Shown here piece after piece: positions 1 through 4,931 of a DNA stretch of 7,736 bases. Where the stretch lies: positions 166,413-174,148 of the forward strand of contig DBEP01000023.1 in the NCBI GenBank assembly GCA_002294045.1. The letters are read 5' to 3'. The DNA is from Lachnoclostridium sp. UBA903. Lineage in GTDB: Bacteria; Bacillota; Clostridia; Lachnospirales; Lachnospiraceae. Made by a program: the position numbers and the translations under genes. The notes beneath the pieces were generated by a model. That model ran no database searches and was not told where the DNA came from. It saw only the letters and a list, made by a program, of their open reading frames with translations. Every line of letters starts with the position of its first letter. The first letter of the stretch is position 1.

Positions 1-113
1 CAATTTTGGGAGAGTAGCACTACTACGCCCCCAAAATTGCTTCTTGTCTCCCACAAATTGGAGCATCCAGCCCGGCACAAGCATTTTTCAGACACACTCT
101 AGGATGCAACTCC
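1..113. repeat. Structured interspersed repeat, right end of a possible mobile element
   Basis: Seen in sequence: nested inverted repeats fill this stretch. CAATTTTGGG (1-10) pairs perfectly with CCCAAAATTG (30-39). Inside that, AGTAG (13-17) pairs with CTACT (20-24). CTTGT (43-47) pairs with ACAAG (77-81), and GCATCC (63-68) with GGATGC (102-107). The segment 81-102 recurs at 2075-2096 with only two changes in 22 positions. No ORF with a ribosome binding site is present. Inference: this is the end of a repeat or insertion-sequence-derived element whose remainder lies left of the window. The terminal string CTAGAGTGTGTCTGAAAAAT (minus strand from 102) looks like a terminal inverted repeat. 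I cannot name the family, and a large structured RNA or REP-like palindrome cluster is an alternative. Confidence 0.5.
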
Positions 114-134
114 TATTTGTATAAAATAAAAGGC

Positions 135-168
135 AGAAGAGGATGCCTATTTCCGGGTATCCTCTTCT
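135..168 (-). terminator. Rho-independent terminator of the cysteine hydrolase-DinB-small protein operon
   Basis: AGAAGAGGAT (135-144) and ATCCTCTTCT (159-168) form a perfect 10-bp stem with a 14-nt loop. On the minus strand the stem is followed by a T-rich stretch (GCCTTTTATTTTAT). The left half of the stem lies inside the last codons of the 53-residue gene and its stop codon is in the loop, so transcription ends immediately behind that gene. Confidence 0.8.
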
Positions 169-308
169 CCTTCCGCTACGATTTGTTCCAGGACGTGCAT
201 TAAATCGTAGATATTGTTAAGCTGTACGTCCCGCTCTAATATAGAATTTTTTAGTTCAATAGGCAGGGATTCAAATTTTTCCCTGATTGCCGGTGCCACA
301 TGGGACAT
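147..308 (-). CDS. Small hypothetical protein, 53 aa
   Basis: A complete small gene of 53 codons, beginning MSHVAPAIREKFESLP and ending EEDTRK. The start is well supported: GAGGTGAT lies 7 nt before the ATG and matches the 16S anti-SD over an extended stretch. The protein is acidic, mostly predicted helix, with no cysteine, signal peptide or membrane segment, so it is probably a small soluble cytosolic protein. It follows the DinB gene after only 24 nt and ends inside the operon terminator, so it is the last cistron of a three-gene transcript. I do not recognise the family and assign no function. The SD, start, stop and terminator fit together too well for a chance ORF. What is not settled is whether it works with the DinB or hydrolase proteins. 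Confidence 0.8.
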   Translation of the reverse strand: MSHVAPAIREKFESLPIELKNSILERDVQLNNIYDLMHVLEQIVAEGEEDTRK

Positions 309-332
309 AAAATCACCTCTTTTTTTATTAGT

Positions 333-1052
333 TTAACCGGAAGTGATTTTTTCATCCATTTTTTTTCGTTTTTTAATTTTTTCTTTTATTTTTAAACTGT
401 CATTTAGATGGACGACCTGATGTCTGGTAATTGGCATCTGCAAAATCCCTGCAACATCTTTTCTCCCCCAGAAATCAAGAAGCCATATGGAATCCGGATG
501 GCTTGTTACGCCGCCTTCTTTTCTTATGCGGTCCAGACTTTCCGGTGAGAACTTCCTTTTTATATCCTCAGGAGTTAAAGTACATAATATTTGCTGCGTC
601 TGTTCTCCAACCTTATTCCGGTAGTTTCTGAATTCCTCTATGTCCAATAAACTGCTGAAATCTATAATTTCTTCATCGGTCATGGCATTGCCCGTATCCT
701 TTATGGCAACGTTCAGTTTTTTTAACCAGGCATCATCCAGTATCTGTGCCGTATTCCTAACCAAAATATTCATGGTAAGGTCTTCGATTCTGGTAATATG
801 CCATAGATTCCACGCGATTGTAACATCTTTTTTGGTTGGCATAACTGTCAGGTCGCCGTCGGTTAAACCATCCCAGACCTCATCCTCCAAAGTTGCTGTC
901 TTCGGTGGCGGTGCTGATGACATGGAAGACAGATGGACAAATCTATGCATTTCCCTGCATAAATGAATAGCATCCTGAAATTTATCCTGTTTTTTAAGCA
1001 AATCTTTTAATAATGCCTGTTTTGGATTCCAATCCGTAGCGGGTTTATACAT
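333..1052 (-). CDS. DinB-superfamily protein, 239 aa
   Basis: The DinB/YfiT superfamily consists of four-helix bundles that bind a metal through three histidines; known members include thiol-dependent S-transferases, but most are uncharacterised. Seen here: the first motif is WNLWHITRIED at residues 81-91 (His85), and the C-terminal HxxxH motif lies in ITRHQVVHLND (His211, His215). Together these give a complete candidate metal triad. The region between is helical, and the C-terminus has an unusual lysine-rich tail (about 221-235). I chose the ATG at 1052 because AGAGGG lies 9 nt upstream and the reading from there, MYKPATDWNP, looks like a normal N-terminus. A GTG at 1088 is in frame, only 6 nt after the upstream stop and with its own GGGAG, and would add 12 residues. 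It is the middle gene of a minus-strand operon. The substrate is unknown; the cytosolic location is inferred from the lack of membrane segments. Confidence 0.8.
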   Translation of the reverse strand: MYKPATDWNPKQALLKDLLKKQDKFQDAIHLCREMHRFVHLSSMSSAPPPKTATLEDEVWDGLTDGDLTVMPTKKDVTIAWNLWHITRIEDLTMNILVRNTAQILDDAWLKKLNVAIKDTGNAMTDEEIIDFSSLLDIEEFRNYRNKVGEQTQQILCTLTPEDIKRKFSPESLDRIRKEGGVTSHPDSIWLLDFWGRKDVAGILQMPITRHQVVHLNDSLKIKEKIKKRKKMDEKITSG

Positions 1053-1094
1053 AATTAATATCCCTCTATCGGCCGTACAATTAAGCACCGGCCT

Positions 1095-1640
1095 TTACTC
1101 CCTTTCATTAATAATTTTTACCTGGCACATCTTCATTGCTTCCAGTGCATTTTTATGACTTTCCGGCGTAACGCCTGCGCAGCAGGCCGCATCTACAGTG
1201 ACCGGTACCTCCGGAAGTAAGGTCTTTATCAGCATGGCATTGGTTATGACACAGATATCCGTACAGATTCCCACTATTTCTATATAGGTAACGTTATTAT
1301 AGACGCCGTTTAAAAGGTCCCTTGCCAATTCACCGGAACCAAAGGTGTTTTTTTCGTATATTTTGTAATTGTTCCGCTCCAGAATACACCGGATTTTATC
1401 ATTGATTTCCCATCCTTTCGTATGGGCGATACAATGTTTTACGGGCAGGTTTTTTCCTTCCTGGGTTTCCAGGTAATTATCATAGTGGGTGTCCATGGTA
1501 AATAGAATCGGATTCCCGTTCTTTTCATAATCCCTGATTTTATTTACCACATTATCTAATATCTCTGCGGCCTCCTTTGTTCCTAAGGCACCGTCTATGA
1601 AATCATTCTGCATATCAACAACGACTAATAATTTACTCAT
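1095..1640 (-). CDS. Isochorismatase-like cysteine hydrolase (nicotinamidase-type), 181 aa
   Basis: A single-domain member of the isochorismatase-like hydrolase family, which cleaves amide or ester bonds with an Asp-Lys-Cys triad. The triad is visible: Asp9 in VVVDMQNDF, Lys97 in YEKNTFGS, and Cys130 in VGICTDICV. A nicotinamidase-style metal site is also plausible: Asp50 and His52 in TMDTHYDNY, and His69 in PVKHC. These favour a PncA-like enzyme (nicotinamide to nicotinate plus ammonia, NAD salvage) over true isochorismatase, but the family is broad, so the substrate stays open. Length is normal for the family. The start is firm: AAGGAG lies 8 nt before the ATG at 1640. It is the first gene of the operon with the DinB and 53-aa genes. 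Its last codons (AGG GAG TAA) also supply an SD-like sequence for the alternative GTG start of the next gene. Likely cytosolic. Confidence 0.88.
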   Translation of the reverse strand: MSKLLVVVDMQNDFIDGALGTKEAAEILDNVVNKIRDYEKNGNPILFTMDTHYDNYLETQEGKNLPVKHCIAHTKGWEINDKIRCILERNNYKIYEKNTFGSGELARDLLNGVYNNVTYIEIVGICTDICVITNAMLIKTLLPEVPVTVDAACCAGVTPESHKNALEAMKMCQVKIINERE

Positions 1641-1679
1641 AGCATTACTCCTTATAAAAATGATATCCGGGGCAGCGGA

Positions 1680-1781
1680 TTAAAATCCCATGGCCCTTTT
1701 AACAATCTCCGTCTGCTCTTTTGATGTAAGCATCTCCAACAGTTTAAACCCAACTCCCGGAGCAGTTTCCGGACAATAGGA
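1680..1781 (-). pseudogene. Decayed C-terminal gene remnant
   Basis: On the minus strand, 33 codons run from just after a stop (1784-1782) to a TAA at 1682-1680, reading ETAPGVGFKLLEMLTSKEQT from codon 5 and ending KRAMGF. There is no usable start codon or SD. The neighbouring frame upstream reads FNNPIVRKLLREL, and a single frame change near 1755 would join it to GFKLLEMLTSKEQ as one helical, protein-like sequence. I read this as the C-terminus of a gene whose 5' part has been lost, directly upstream of the cysteine hydrolase. The parent family is not recognised. It now appears to lie in the 5' leader of the hydrolase transcript. Chance coding-like sequence is the alternative. Confidence 0.4.
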
Positions 1782-1814
1782 TTATTAAATTATATGTAAA
1801 CGGCTATATACAAT

Positions 1815-1843
1815 ATTATAATTCAAGATAGTATTTACTACAA
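1815..1843 (-). promoter_or_regulatory. Promoter for the cysteine hydrolase-DinB operon
   Basis: On the minus strand, TTGTAG (1843-1838) and a perfect TATAAT (1820-1815) are separated by 17 nt, as for a sigma-A promoter. Transcription would start near 1808, giving a leader of about 168 nt that includes the remnant at 1680-1781. No better -10 lies closer to the hydrolase start. Confidence 0.55.
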
Positions 1844-2050
1844 CCCCTTACTGCTTATCCTGTTGTCATTATTAAATTTAACTGTGAAATAACATCCCGC
1901 AGACTTAGTGGGTTACTTACCGGAATCAGGCTGTTACCGGAGATTTTTAATTTAGTTTTATGGAGCCTGCTGCTTATTGCAATGAATTTTTAACGTCTTT
2001 TACATCCGTTACATAAAATCTAAGATAAGTTCATATGATGTAACAAAAGT
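1844..2050. other. Gene-free stretch upstream of rubrerythrin
   Basis: No ORF with an SD is visible on either strand. The octamer TTACCGGA occurs twice, 17 nt apart, around 1917-1943. GTTACAT (2008-2014) and ATGTAAC (2038-2044) form a 7-bp inverted repeat with a long loop. The rubrerythrin promoter should be in the right half: TTTACA (1999-2004) with TAAGAT (2021-2026), or TATGAT (2034-2039), are weak candidates only. I see no convincing PerR or Fur box. Confidence 0.4.
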
Positions 2051-2096
2051 CTAGAGCGTGTTTAAAGAATTATCGCATTTTTCAAACACACTTTAG
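2051..2096. repeat. 46-bp near-palindromic repeat (paired terminal repeats) in the rubrerythrin leader
   Basis: The left arm starting CTAGAGCGTGTTTAAAG (2051-2067) and the reverse complement of the right arm, CTAAAGTGTGTTTGAAA (2096-2080), agree at 13 of 17 positions, around a short centre. The right arm, 2075-2096, matches 81-102 at 20 of 22 positions. This looks like two facing ends of the same repeat family with nearly all of the interior missing, as in a minimal MITE or a deletion remnant. It lies 8 nt upstream of the rubrerythrin SD, so in the mRNA it would form a hairpin close to the ribosome binding site. Confidence 0.55.
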
Positions 2097-2115
2097 TGTG
2101 AATAAGGAGGAATAT

Positions 2116-2655
2116 ATGGATTTCCAGCAAAGCAGAACTTTTATTAATTTGCAGAATGCATTTGAAGGGGAATTGGTCAGCAGCACCAAATATGAAATAT
2201 ATGGTATACGGGCAAGAGAAGAAGGCTACCAGCAAATCGGAAATACTTTTGATATTATATCGAAATTTGAAAGGGAACATGCTGTAATATGGCTAAGGCT
2301 GCTAAACAGCGGAGAACTTCCCAATACCCTGCAGAATCTTATAGAGGGAGCAAATGAGCAATCCGAAAGAGGAAATAATATATATCGGGAGTATGCGGAG
2401 ATTGCAAGGGAGGAAGGATATAACTCGATAGGTGCCTTATTTGACGGCGTTGCTAATATTGAATTAAACAGCGAGGTCATTTTCCAGACTTTTGCTGATG
2501 ATATTGTAACAAATCAGGTTTTTTGTAAGGACCGGGAAGTATTATGGATATGTTTAAAATGCGGAAATATCCTGGGAGGCTTATGTGCACCGGAAATTTG
2601 CCCAATCTGCGGATATCCGCAAGGTTATTATCAGGTATATGATACCGAATACTGA
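2116..2655 (+). CDS. Rubrerythrin (diiron ferritin-like plus rubredoxin domain), 179 aa, divergent last iron motif
   Basis: Rubrerythrins are cytosolic peroxide reductases of anaerobes, using a diiron centre and a rubredoxin-type Fe(SCys)4 site fed by NAD(P)H-linked redox partners. Seen here: helix 1 carries Glu19 (FEGEL), helix 2 Glu52 and His55 (FEREH), helix 3 Glu92 and Glu95 (YREYAEIAREEGY), and helix 4 Glu116 in NIELNSEVIF. The C-terminal rubredoxin-like part has Cys146-Cys149 (CLKCG) and Cys162-Cys165 (CPICG), followed by the usual YPQGYY ending. Odd: the helix-4 motif expected as ExxH reads E-L-N-S, so the histidine ligand seems replaced by Ser119. Start: the ATG at 2116 has AAGGAGG 5 nt upstream. 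A GTG at 2098 in the same frame would include the SD and is rejected. Apparently monocistronic. It could be a true peroxidase with altered iron coordination or a paralog with another job. Confidence 0.9.
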   Translation: MDFQQSRTFINLQNAFEGELVSSTKYEIYGIRAREEGYQQIGNTFDIISKFEREHAVIWLRLLNSGELPNTLQNLIEGANEQSERGNNIYREYAEIAREEGYNSIGALFDGVANIELNSEVIFQTFADDIVTNQVFCKDREVLWICLKCGNILGGLCAPEICPICGYPQGYYQVYDTEY

Positions 2656-2718
2656 TTACATATGGAACCGAATAAGATTATAATGAATGGGAATATAAGA
2701 ATGAAAAGCAGATGTTAG

Positions 2719-2810
2719 ACTGCTGTAAAATTGAGTTTTATTCTATACGGAATACAGAACACCCTGCAATCCGTAGCATTAAAACTTATATTTTACAGCA
2801 GTTCTTTTTA
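2719..2810 (+). terminator. Long hairpin with U-tract behind rubrerythrin (terminator or small RNA)
   Basis: ACTGCTGTAAAAT (2719-2731) pairs perfectly over 13 bp with ATTTTACAGCAGT (2790-2802). Further in, AGTTTTA (2734-2740) pairs with TAAAACT (2780-2786), and TACGGA (2746-2751) with TCCGTA (2770-2775). The result is one extended 84-nt hairpin, followed by TCTTTTTAT. Its position 63 nt after the rubrerythrin stop fits termination, but it is far longer than a normal terminator stem. It could therefore also be a small RNA or a palindromic repeat. Confidence 0.6.
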
Positions 2811-2847
2811 TAAATAAAATAAGACATTAAAAGCACGATTAATTCCA

Positions 2848-2876
2848 TTTACAATTGTATATTCATAAGATATAAT
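2848..2876 (+). promoter_or_regulatory. Promoter of the MFS transporter gene
   Basis: TTTACA (2848-2853) and a perfect TATAAT (2871-2876) are separated by 17 nt. A start near 2883 would give a leader of about 90 nt to the transporter, or about 65 nt to the ORF at 2948. No operator-like palindrome overlaps it. Confidence 0.65.
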
Positions 2877-2947
2877 TGAGTCCTGACATTTAGATACGGA
2901 TACGATAACAGTATATAAATAGCAAGGATAAAACAGAAAAGGAACAT

Positions 2948-3049
2948 ATGATACGGAGGTACTTACATAGGAATGTTAAACAACTTCATGTTTATCAACA
3001 GATTTTTATTAGCCAGGCTGCGAAGGATATACTTTATGGCATTACCTGA
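2948..3049 (+). pseudogene. 33-codon ORF overlapping the transporter start; possible frameshifted original N-terminus
   Basis: An ATG at 2948, with AAAAGGA 4 nt upstream, opens a reading of 33 codons (MIRRYLHRNVKQLHVYQ to AAKDILYGIT) that stops at TGA 3047-3049. It overlaps the first codons of the transporter ORF in another frame. The tail AAKDILYG looks as if it should continue into ALPESKSDFKKSRM of the transporter frame. I infer either a frameshift near 3035-3045 that split the N-terminal cytoplasmic tail from the transporter, or a leader ORF that delivers ribosomes to the transporter ATG at 3036, 11 nt before its own stop. Neither is proven from one sequence. A sequencing error is a third possibility. 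Confidence 0.4.
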
Positions 3050-4409
3050 AAGTAAAAGTGATTTTAAAAAAAGCAGAATGTGCTTTACTGTAGGGGATAG
3101 TGCGGTTCAGACCATCGTACAGCTTTCGGGCGGAACATTTTTGGCAACCTTAATGTCATATTGCGGAATATCACAGGCTAATATTGGAATTATTATCTCC
3201 TTGGTAAGTCTTGCCGCCATATCACAGATTTTTCTTATTAACTTTTTTAAAAAACTAAAAAAATATAAATTTTTAGTCTGCTTTACTTCTTTACAGAGGC
3301 TGCTTTTTACCATTATATATTTTGTACCGTTATTATCCGTAAGTAATGCCACAAAGGCCGTTCTTATAGTAATTTTTTATTTTGGAGGACAGATATTTGT
3401 TCAAATAGGGGCACCGGCATCCCAGGACTGGATTGCCAGCCTGGTTCCCGGCAGATTAAGGGGAAAGTATTTTACAATTAAAGATTCCGTAGCCGTATTT
3501 GTTGTTTCCAGTACCATGCTGGTAGGCGGTATTATATTGGATTATTTTAAATACAGGAATCTTAAGGCCGGATTTATAATTATTGGGTCTTTAATCTTTA
3601 TTCTGGTACTGATTAATGTGGTGGCTTTTTCAAAAATGAAGGAGCCGAAGATATCCTATTTGAATCAGGAGGGAAAGGAAATGCATGGCAGGCTGGCGAA
3701 AAAAGCCAGAGCCAATGAAAAGATGGAAAAAAAGAAAATGGAACCGATTGTTTTGGAAATTAGGGAAGCTTTTCAAAACCGGAAATTCCGGAAGGCTTTT
3801 ATTCTGCAAAGTTTATATACCCTTTCATTTTATATATGCCTTCCTTTTAACTCCAGCTATCAGATTAAAGAGCTGGCACTGCCCTATACCTTTATCATGC
3901 TTGTTGGATTTATCGCAAATCTGTATCGGATTTACATATCTCCTAAGCTGGGAAGATTGGCGGATAAATACGGAATGGCAAAGCTTCTTAGGTTCACCCT
4001 GTTGGCCCTGGGGTTGAATATGCTCACAAATGCATTAACAGGGCCAGGCAATGCGTATCCCCTTTTTATTCTCAGCCAGTTTATAGCTTCTACCGCATGG
4101 GCTTTTGTGGGTATTGGTTTGTTTGGGGTTCAATTGGATTTTTTCCAAAACGAAAAAAGAATGATTTGGCTAACCTTGGTATCATCCATTTCCGGTGTTT
4201 TTGGATTTTTTGTTTCGATAATAGGCGGTTCACTATTGAATTATCTGCAAAGAACCAAGCTCCAAATTTATGGAAATCTTATTTATCCACAACAGGTATT
4301 GAATTTTCTGGGTTTTCTCATTATGCTTTTTACGGTGTGCTACATACGGTTTTATATAGAAACGGAAAAAATTGAATCCAACCATAAGGACGGGAGAGTA
4401 ACCATATAA
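2973..4409 (+). CDS. Major facilitator superfamily (MFS) transporter, 12 predicted helices
   Basis: An inner-membrane secondary transporter; the substrate cannot be read from the sequence. About twelve hydrophobic segments are visible, six on each side of a charged central loop (about residues 220-268, rich in Lys/Glu, e.g. KKARANEKMEKKKMEP). Motif A-like sequences follow the usual MFS pattern: GRLRGKYF near residue 160 in the N-half and GRLADKYG near residue 330 in the C-half. Helix 1 holds VQLSGGTFLATLM. The 478-aa length assumes the ATG at 2973, for which GGAGG lies 13 nt upstream, farther than ideal. An ATG at 3036 (MALPESKSD) has GAAGGA 8 nt upstream and gives 457 aa with all helices intact. 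The first 21 residues are basic and may not be translated (see the overlapping ORF at 2948). It stands alone, with its own promoter; the weak CAGGAT/ATCCTG hairpin just after the stop lacks a U-tract. Drug or metabolite export is a family possibility only. Confidence 0.85.
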   Translation: MLNNFMFINRFLLARLRRIYFMALPESKSDFKKSRMCFTVGDSAVQTIVQLSGGTFLATLMSYCGISQANIGIIISLVSLAAISQIFLINFFKKLKKYKFLVCFTSLQRLLFTIIYFVPLLSVSNATKAVLIVIFYFGGQIFVQIGAPASQDWIASLVPGRLRGKYFTIKDSVAVFVVSSTMLVGGIILDYFKYRNLKAGFIIIGSLIFILVLINVVAFSKMKEPKISYLNQEGKEMHGRLAKKARANEKMEKKKMEPIVLEIREAFQNRKFRKAFILQSLYTLSFYICLPFNSSYQIKELALPYTFIMLVGFIANLYRIYISPKLGRLADKYGMAKLLRFTLLALGLNMLTNALTGPGNAYPLFILSQFIASTAWAFVGIGLFGVQLDFFQNEKRMIWLTLVSSISGVFGFFVSIIGGSLLNYLQRTKLQIYGNLIYPQQVLNFLGFLIMLFTVCYIRFYIETEKIESNHKDGRVTI

Positions 4410-4517
4410 ACAGGATAACGCTTAATCCTGATATAAGACGGAACGAAAAGTGATAAAATAATACAAAAACATACATATAACATATGACGAGATTTATTCC
4501 ATTTCAGGAAAATATTC

Positions 4518-4546
4518 TTGACAATTAAAACAATTCATTGTATTAT
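4518..4546 (+). promoter_or_regulatory. Strong promoter of tRNA-Trp
   Basis: Consensus TTGACA (4518-4523), a 17-nt spacer and TATTAT (4541-4546). Predicted transcription start near 4553, about 23 nt before the mature tRNA 5' end. This is the closest match to a consensus sigma-A promoter in the window, as expected for a stable RNA gene. Confidence 0.85.
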
Positions 4547-4575
4547 AGTTAAGCGGTATTGAATACCGGTTATGT

Positions 4576-4646
4576 AGGGGATTGGTCAAATGGTATGACA
4601 AGGGTCTCCAAAACCTTTAGCGGGAGTTCGATTCTCTCATCCCCTG
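4576..4646 (+). tRNA. trnW: tRNA-Trp (anticodon CCA)
   Basis: A 71-nt cloverleaf is complete. The acceptor AGGGGAT (4576-4582) pairs with ATCCCCT (4639-4645), and the discriminator is G. The D stem is GTCA/TGAC with loop AATGGTA, and the anticodon stem AGGGT/ACCTT carries the loop CTCCAAA with CCA at its centre. The variable loop is 4 nt (TAGC), and the T arm is GGGAG-TTCGATT-CTCTC. The 3' CCA is not encoded (TTT follows) and must be added by tRNA nucleotidyltransferase. The gene is solitary, with its own promoter and terminator, rather than in an rRNA or tRNA cluster. The G-U pairs in the anticodon stem and T stem are tolerable. Confidence 0.95.
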
Positions 4647-4653
4647 TTTATAA

Positions 4654-4682
4654 GGCGTTACTTTTTAGTAGCGTCTTTTTTT
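4654..4682 (+). terminator. Intrinsic terminator of tRNA-Trp
   Basis: GGCGTTACT (4654-4662) and AGTAGCGTC (4667-4675) form a 9-bp stem containing two G-U pairs, with a TTTT loop, directly followed by seven T (4676-4682). It begins 8 nt after the tRNA 3' end. Confidence 0.9.
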
Positions 4683-4693
4683 GTTCAATACTT

Positions 4694-4798
4694 TTAACCT
4701 GTGAACATTTTTATAAGCCATCCAATCAGCAGAATGAGGGCAGTTATGATTAAAGTAGGTATTTTACGGCGAAAAAGCCGCTTTGTATAAGCATCCAT
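4694..4798 (-). CDS. Putative 34-aa single-helix membrane protein
   Basis: A very short ORF reading MDAYTKRLFRRKIPT, then a hydrophobic run LIITALILLIGWLI (about residues 16-29), then KMFTG and TAA. The basic stretch KRLFRRK before the helix predicts the N-terminus inside the cell. The start is supported by GGGAG 6 nt before the ATG at 4798. About 80 bp upstream on the same strand there is a good promoter, and a perfect palindrome resembling a DtxR/MntR-family operator lies at its transcription start. It contains no cysteine or histidine that would bind metal itself. I do not recognise the family. The combined SD, promoter and helix make it more than a random ORF, and metal-linked regulation is inferred from the palindrome only. 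Confidence 0.55.
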   Translation of the reverse strand: MDAYTKRLFRRKIPTLIITALILLIGWLIKMFTG

Positions 4799-4830
4799 GA
4801 TTTTCTCCCATTGCAATTTCTACACATTCG

Positions 4831-4850
4831 AGTTTAGGTTTGCCTAAACT
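4831..4850. promoter_or_regulatory. Palindromic operator, DtxR/MntR-like
   Basis: AGTTTAGGTTTGCCTAAACT is a perfect 8-bp inverted repeat around a 4-nt centre. Half-sites of the TTTAGG/CCTAAA kind are typical of DtxR/MntR-family iron or manganese repressors (family knowledge). A further half-site, GCCTAAA (4865-4871), sits in the spacer between -35 and -10. The palindrome covers about +1 to +20 of the minus-strand promoter, where bound repressor would block transcription. A simple hairpin in the leader RNA is the alternative. Confidence 0.5.
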
Positions 4851-4857
4851 TTATTAT

Positions 4858-4886
4858 ATTATATGCCTAAATTGTAAAAAATGCAA
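4858..4886 (-). promoter_or_regulatory. Promoter of the 34-aa membrane protein gene
   Basis: On the minus strand, TTGCAT (4886-4881), a 17-nt spacer and perfect TATAAT (4863-4858). Transcription would start near 4851, at the edge of the palindrome, giving a leader of about 53 nt. Confidence 0.6.
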
Positions 4887-4931
4887 GTGTTTTTCGTAAA
4901 ATCAATGATTTATTACCTACTTCCGGCAACT

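Noticed and set aside
640..966. Plus-strand 108-codon ORF opposite the DinB gene
   Set aside because: It lies entirely within the well-supported DinB gene on the other strand, has no SD, and its sequence is not protein-like; it is an antisense shadow.
2098..2115. GTG start for rubrerythrin at 2098
   Set aside because: It would translate through the AAGGAGG ribosome binding site. The ATG at 2116 has ideal spacing and a normal family N-terminus.
2062..2480. Minus-strand ORFs opposite rubrerythrin
   Set aside because: They are antisense to a clear rubrerythrin with conserved iron motifs and have no independent start signals.
3685..4375. Two plus-strand ORFs in other frames inside the transporter gene
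   Set aside because: They are out of frame with an intact 12-helix MFS protein. Their Trp/Lys-rich readings come from the hydrophobic codons of the real frame.
4411..4430. CAGGAT/ATCCTG hairpin after the transporter as a terminator
   Set aside because: Only a 6-bp stem and no T-run follows; it could slow transcription but does not qualify as an intrinsic terminator.
4559..4753. 64-codon plus-strand ORF across the tRNA
   Set aside because: It runs through the tRNA-Trp and its terminator and has no SD.
4896..4916. Weak inverted repeat AAATCA/TGATTT as terminator of the DUF4129 operon
   Set aside because: Six A/T-rich base pairs with a 1-nt loop and no U-tract on the minus strand; not enough to call. 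The operon may read through into the 34-aa gene.
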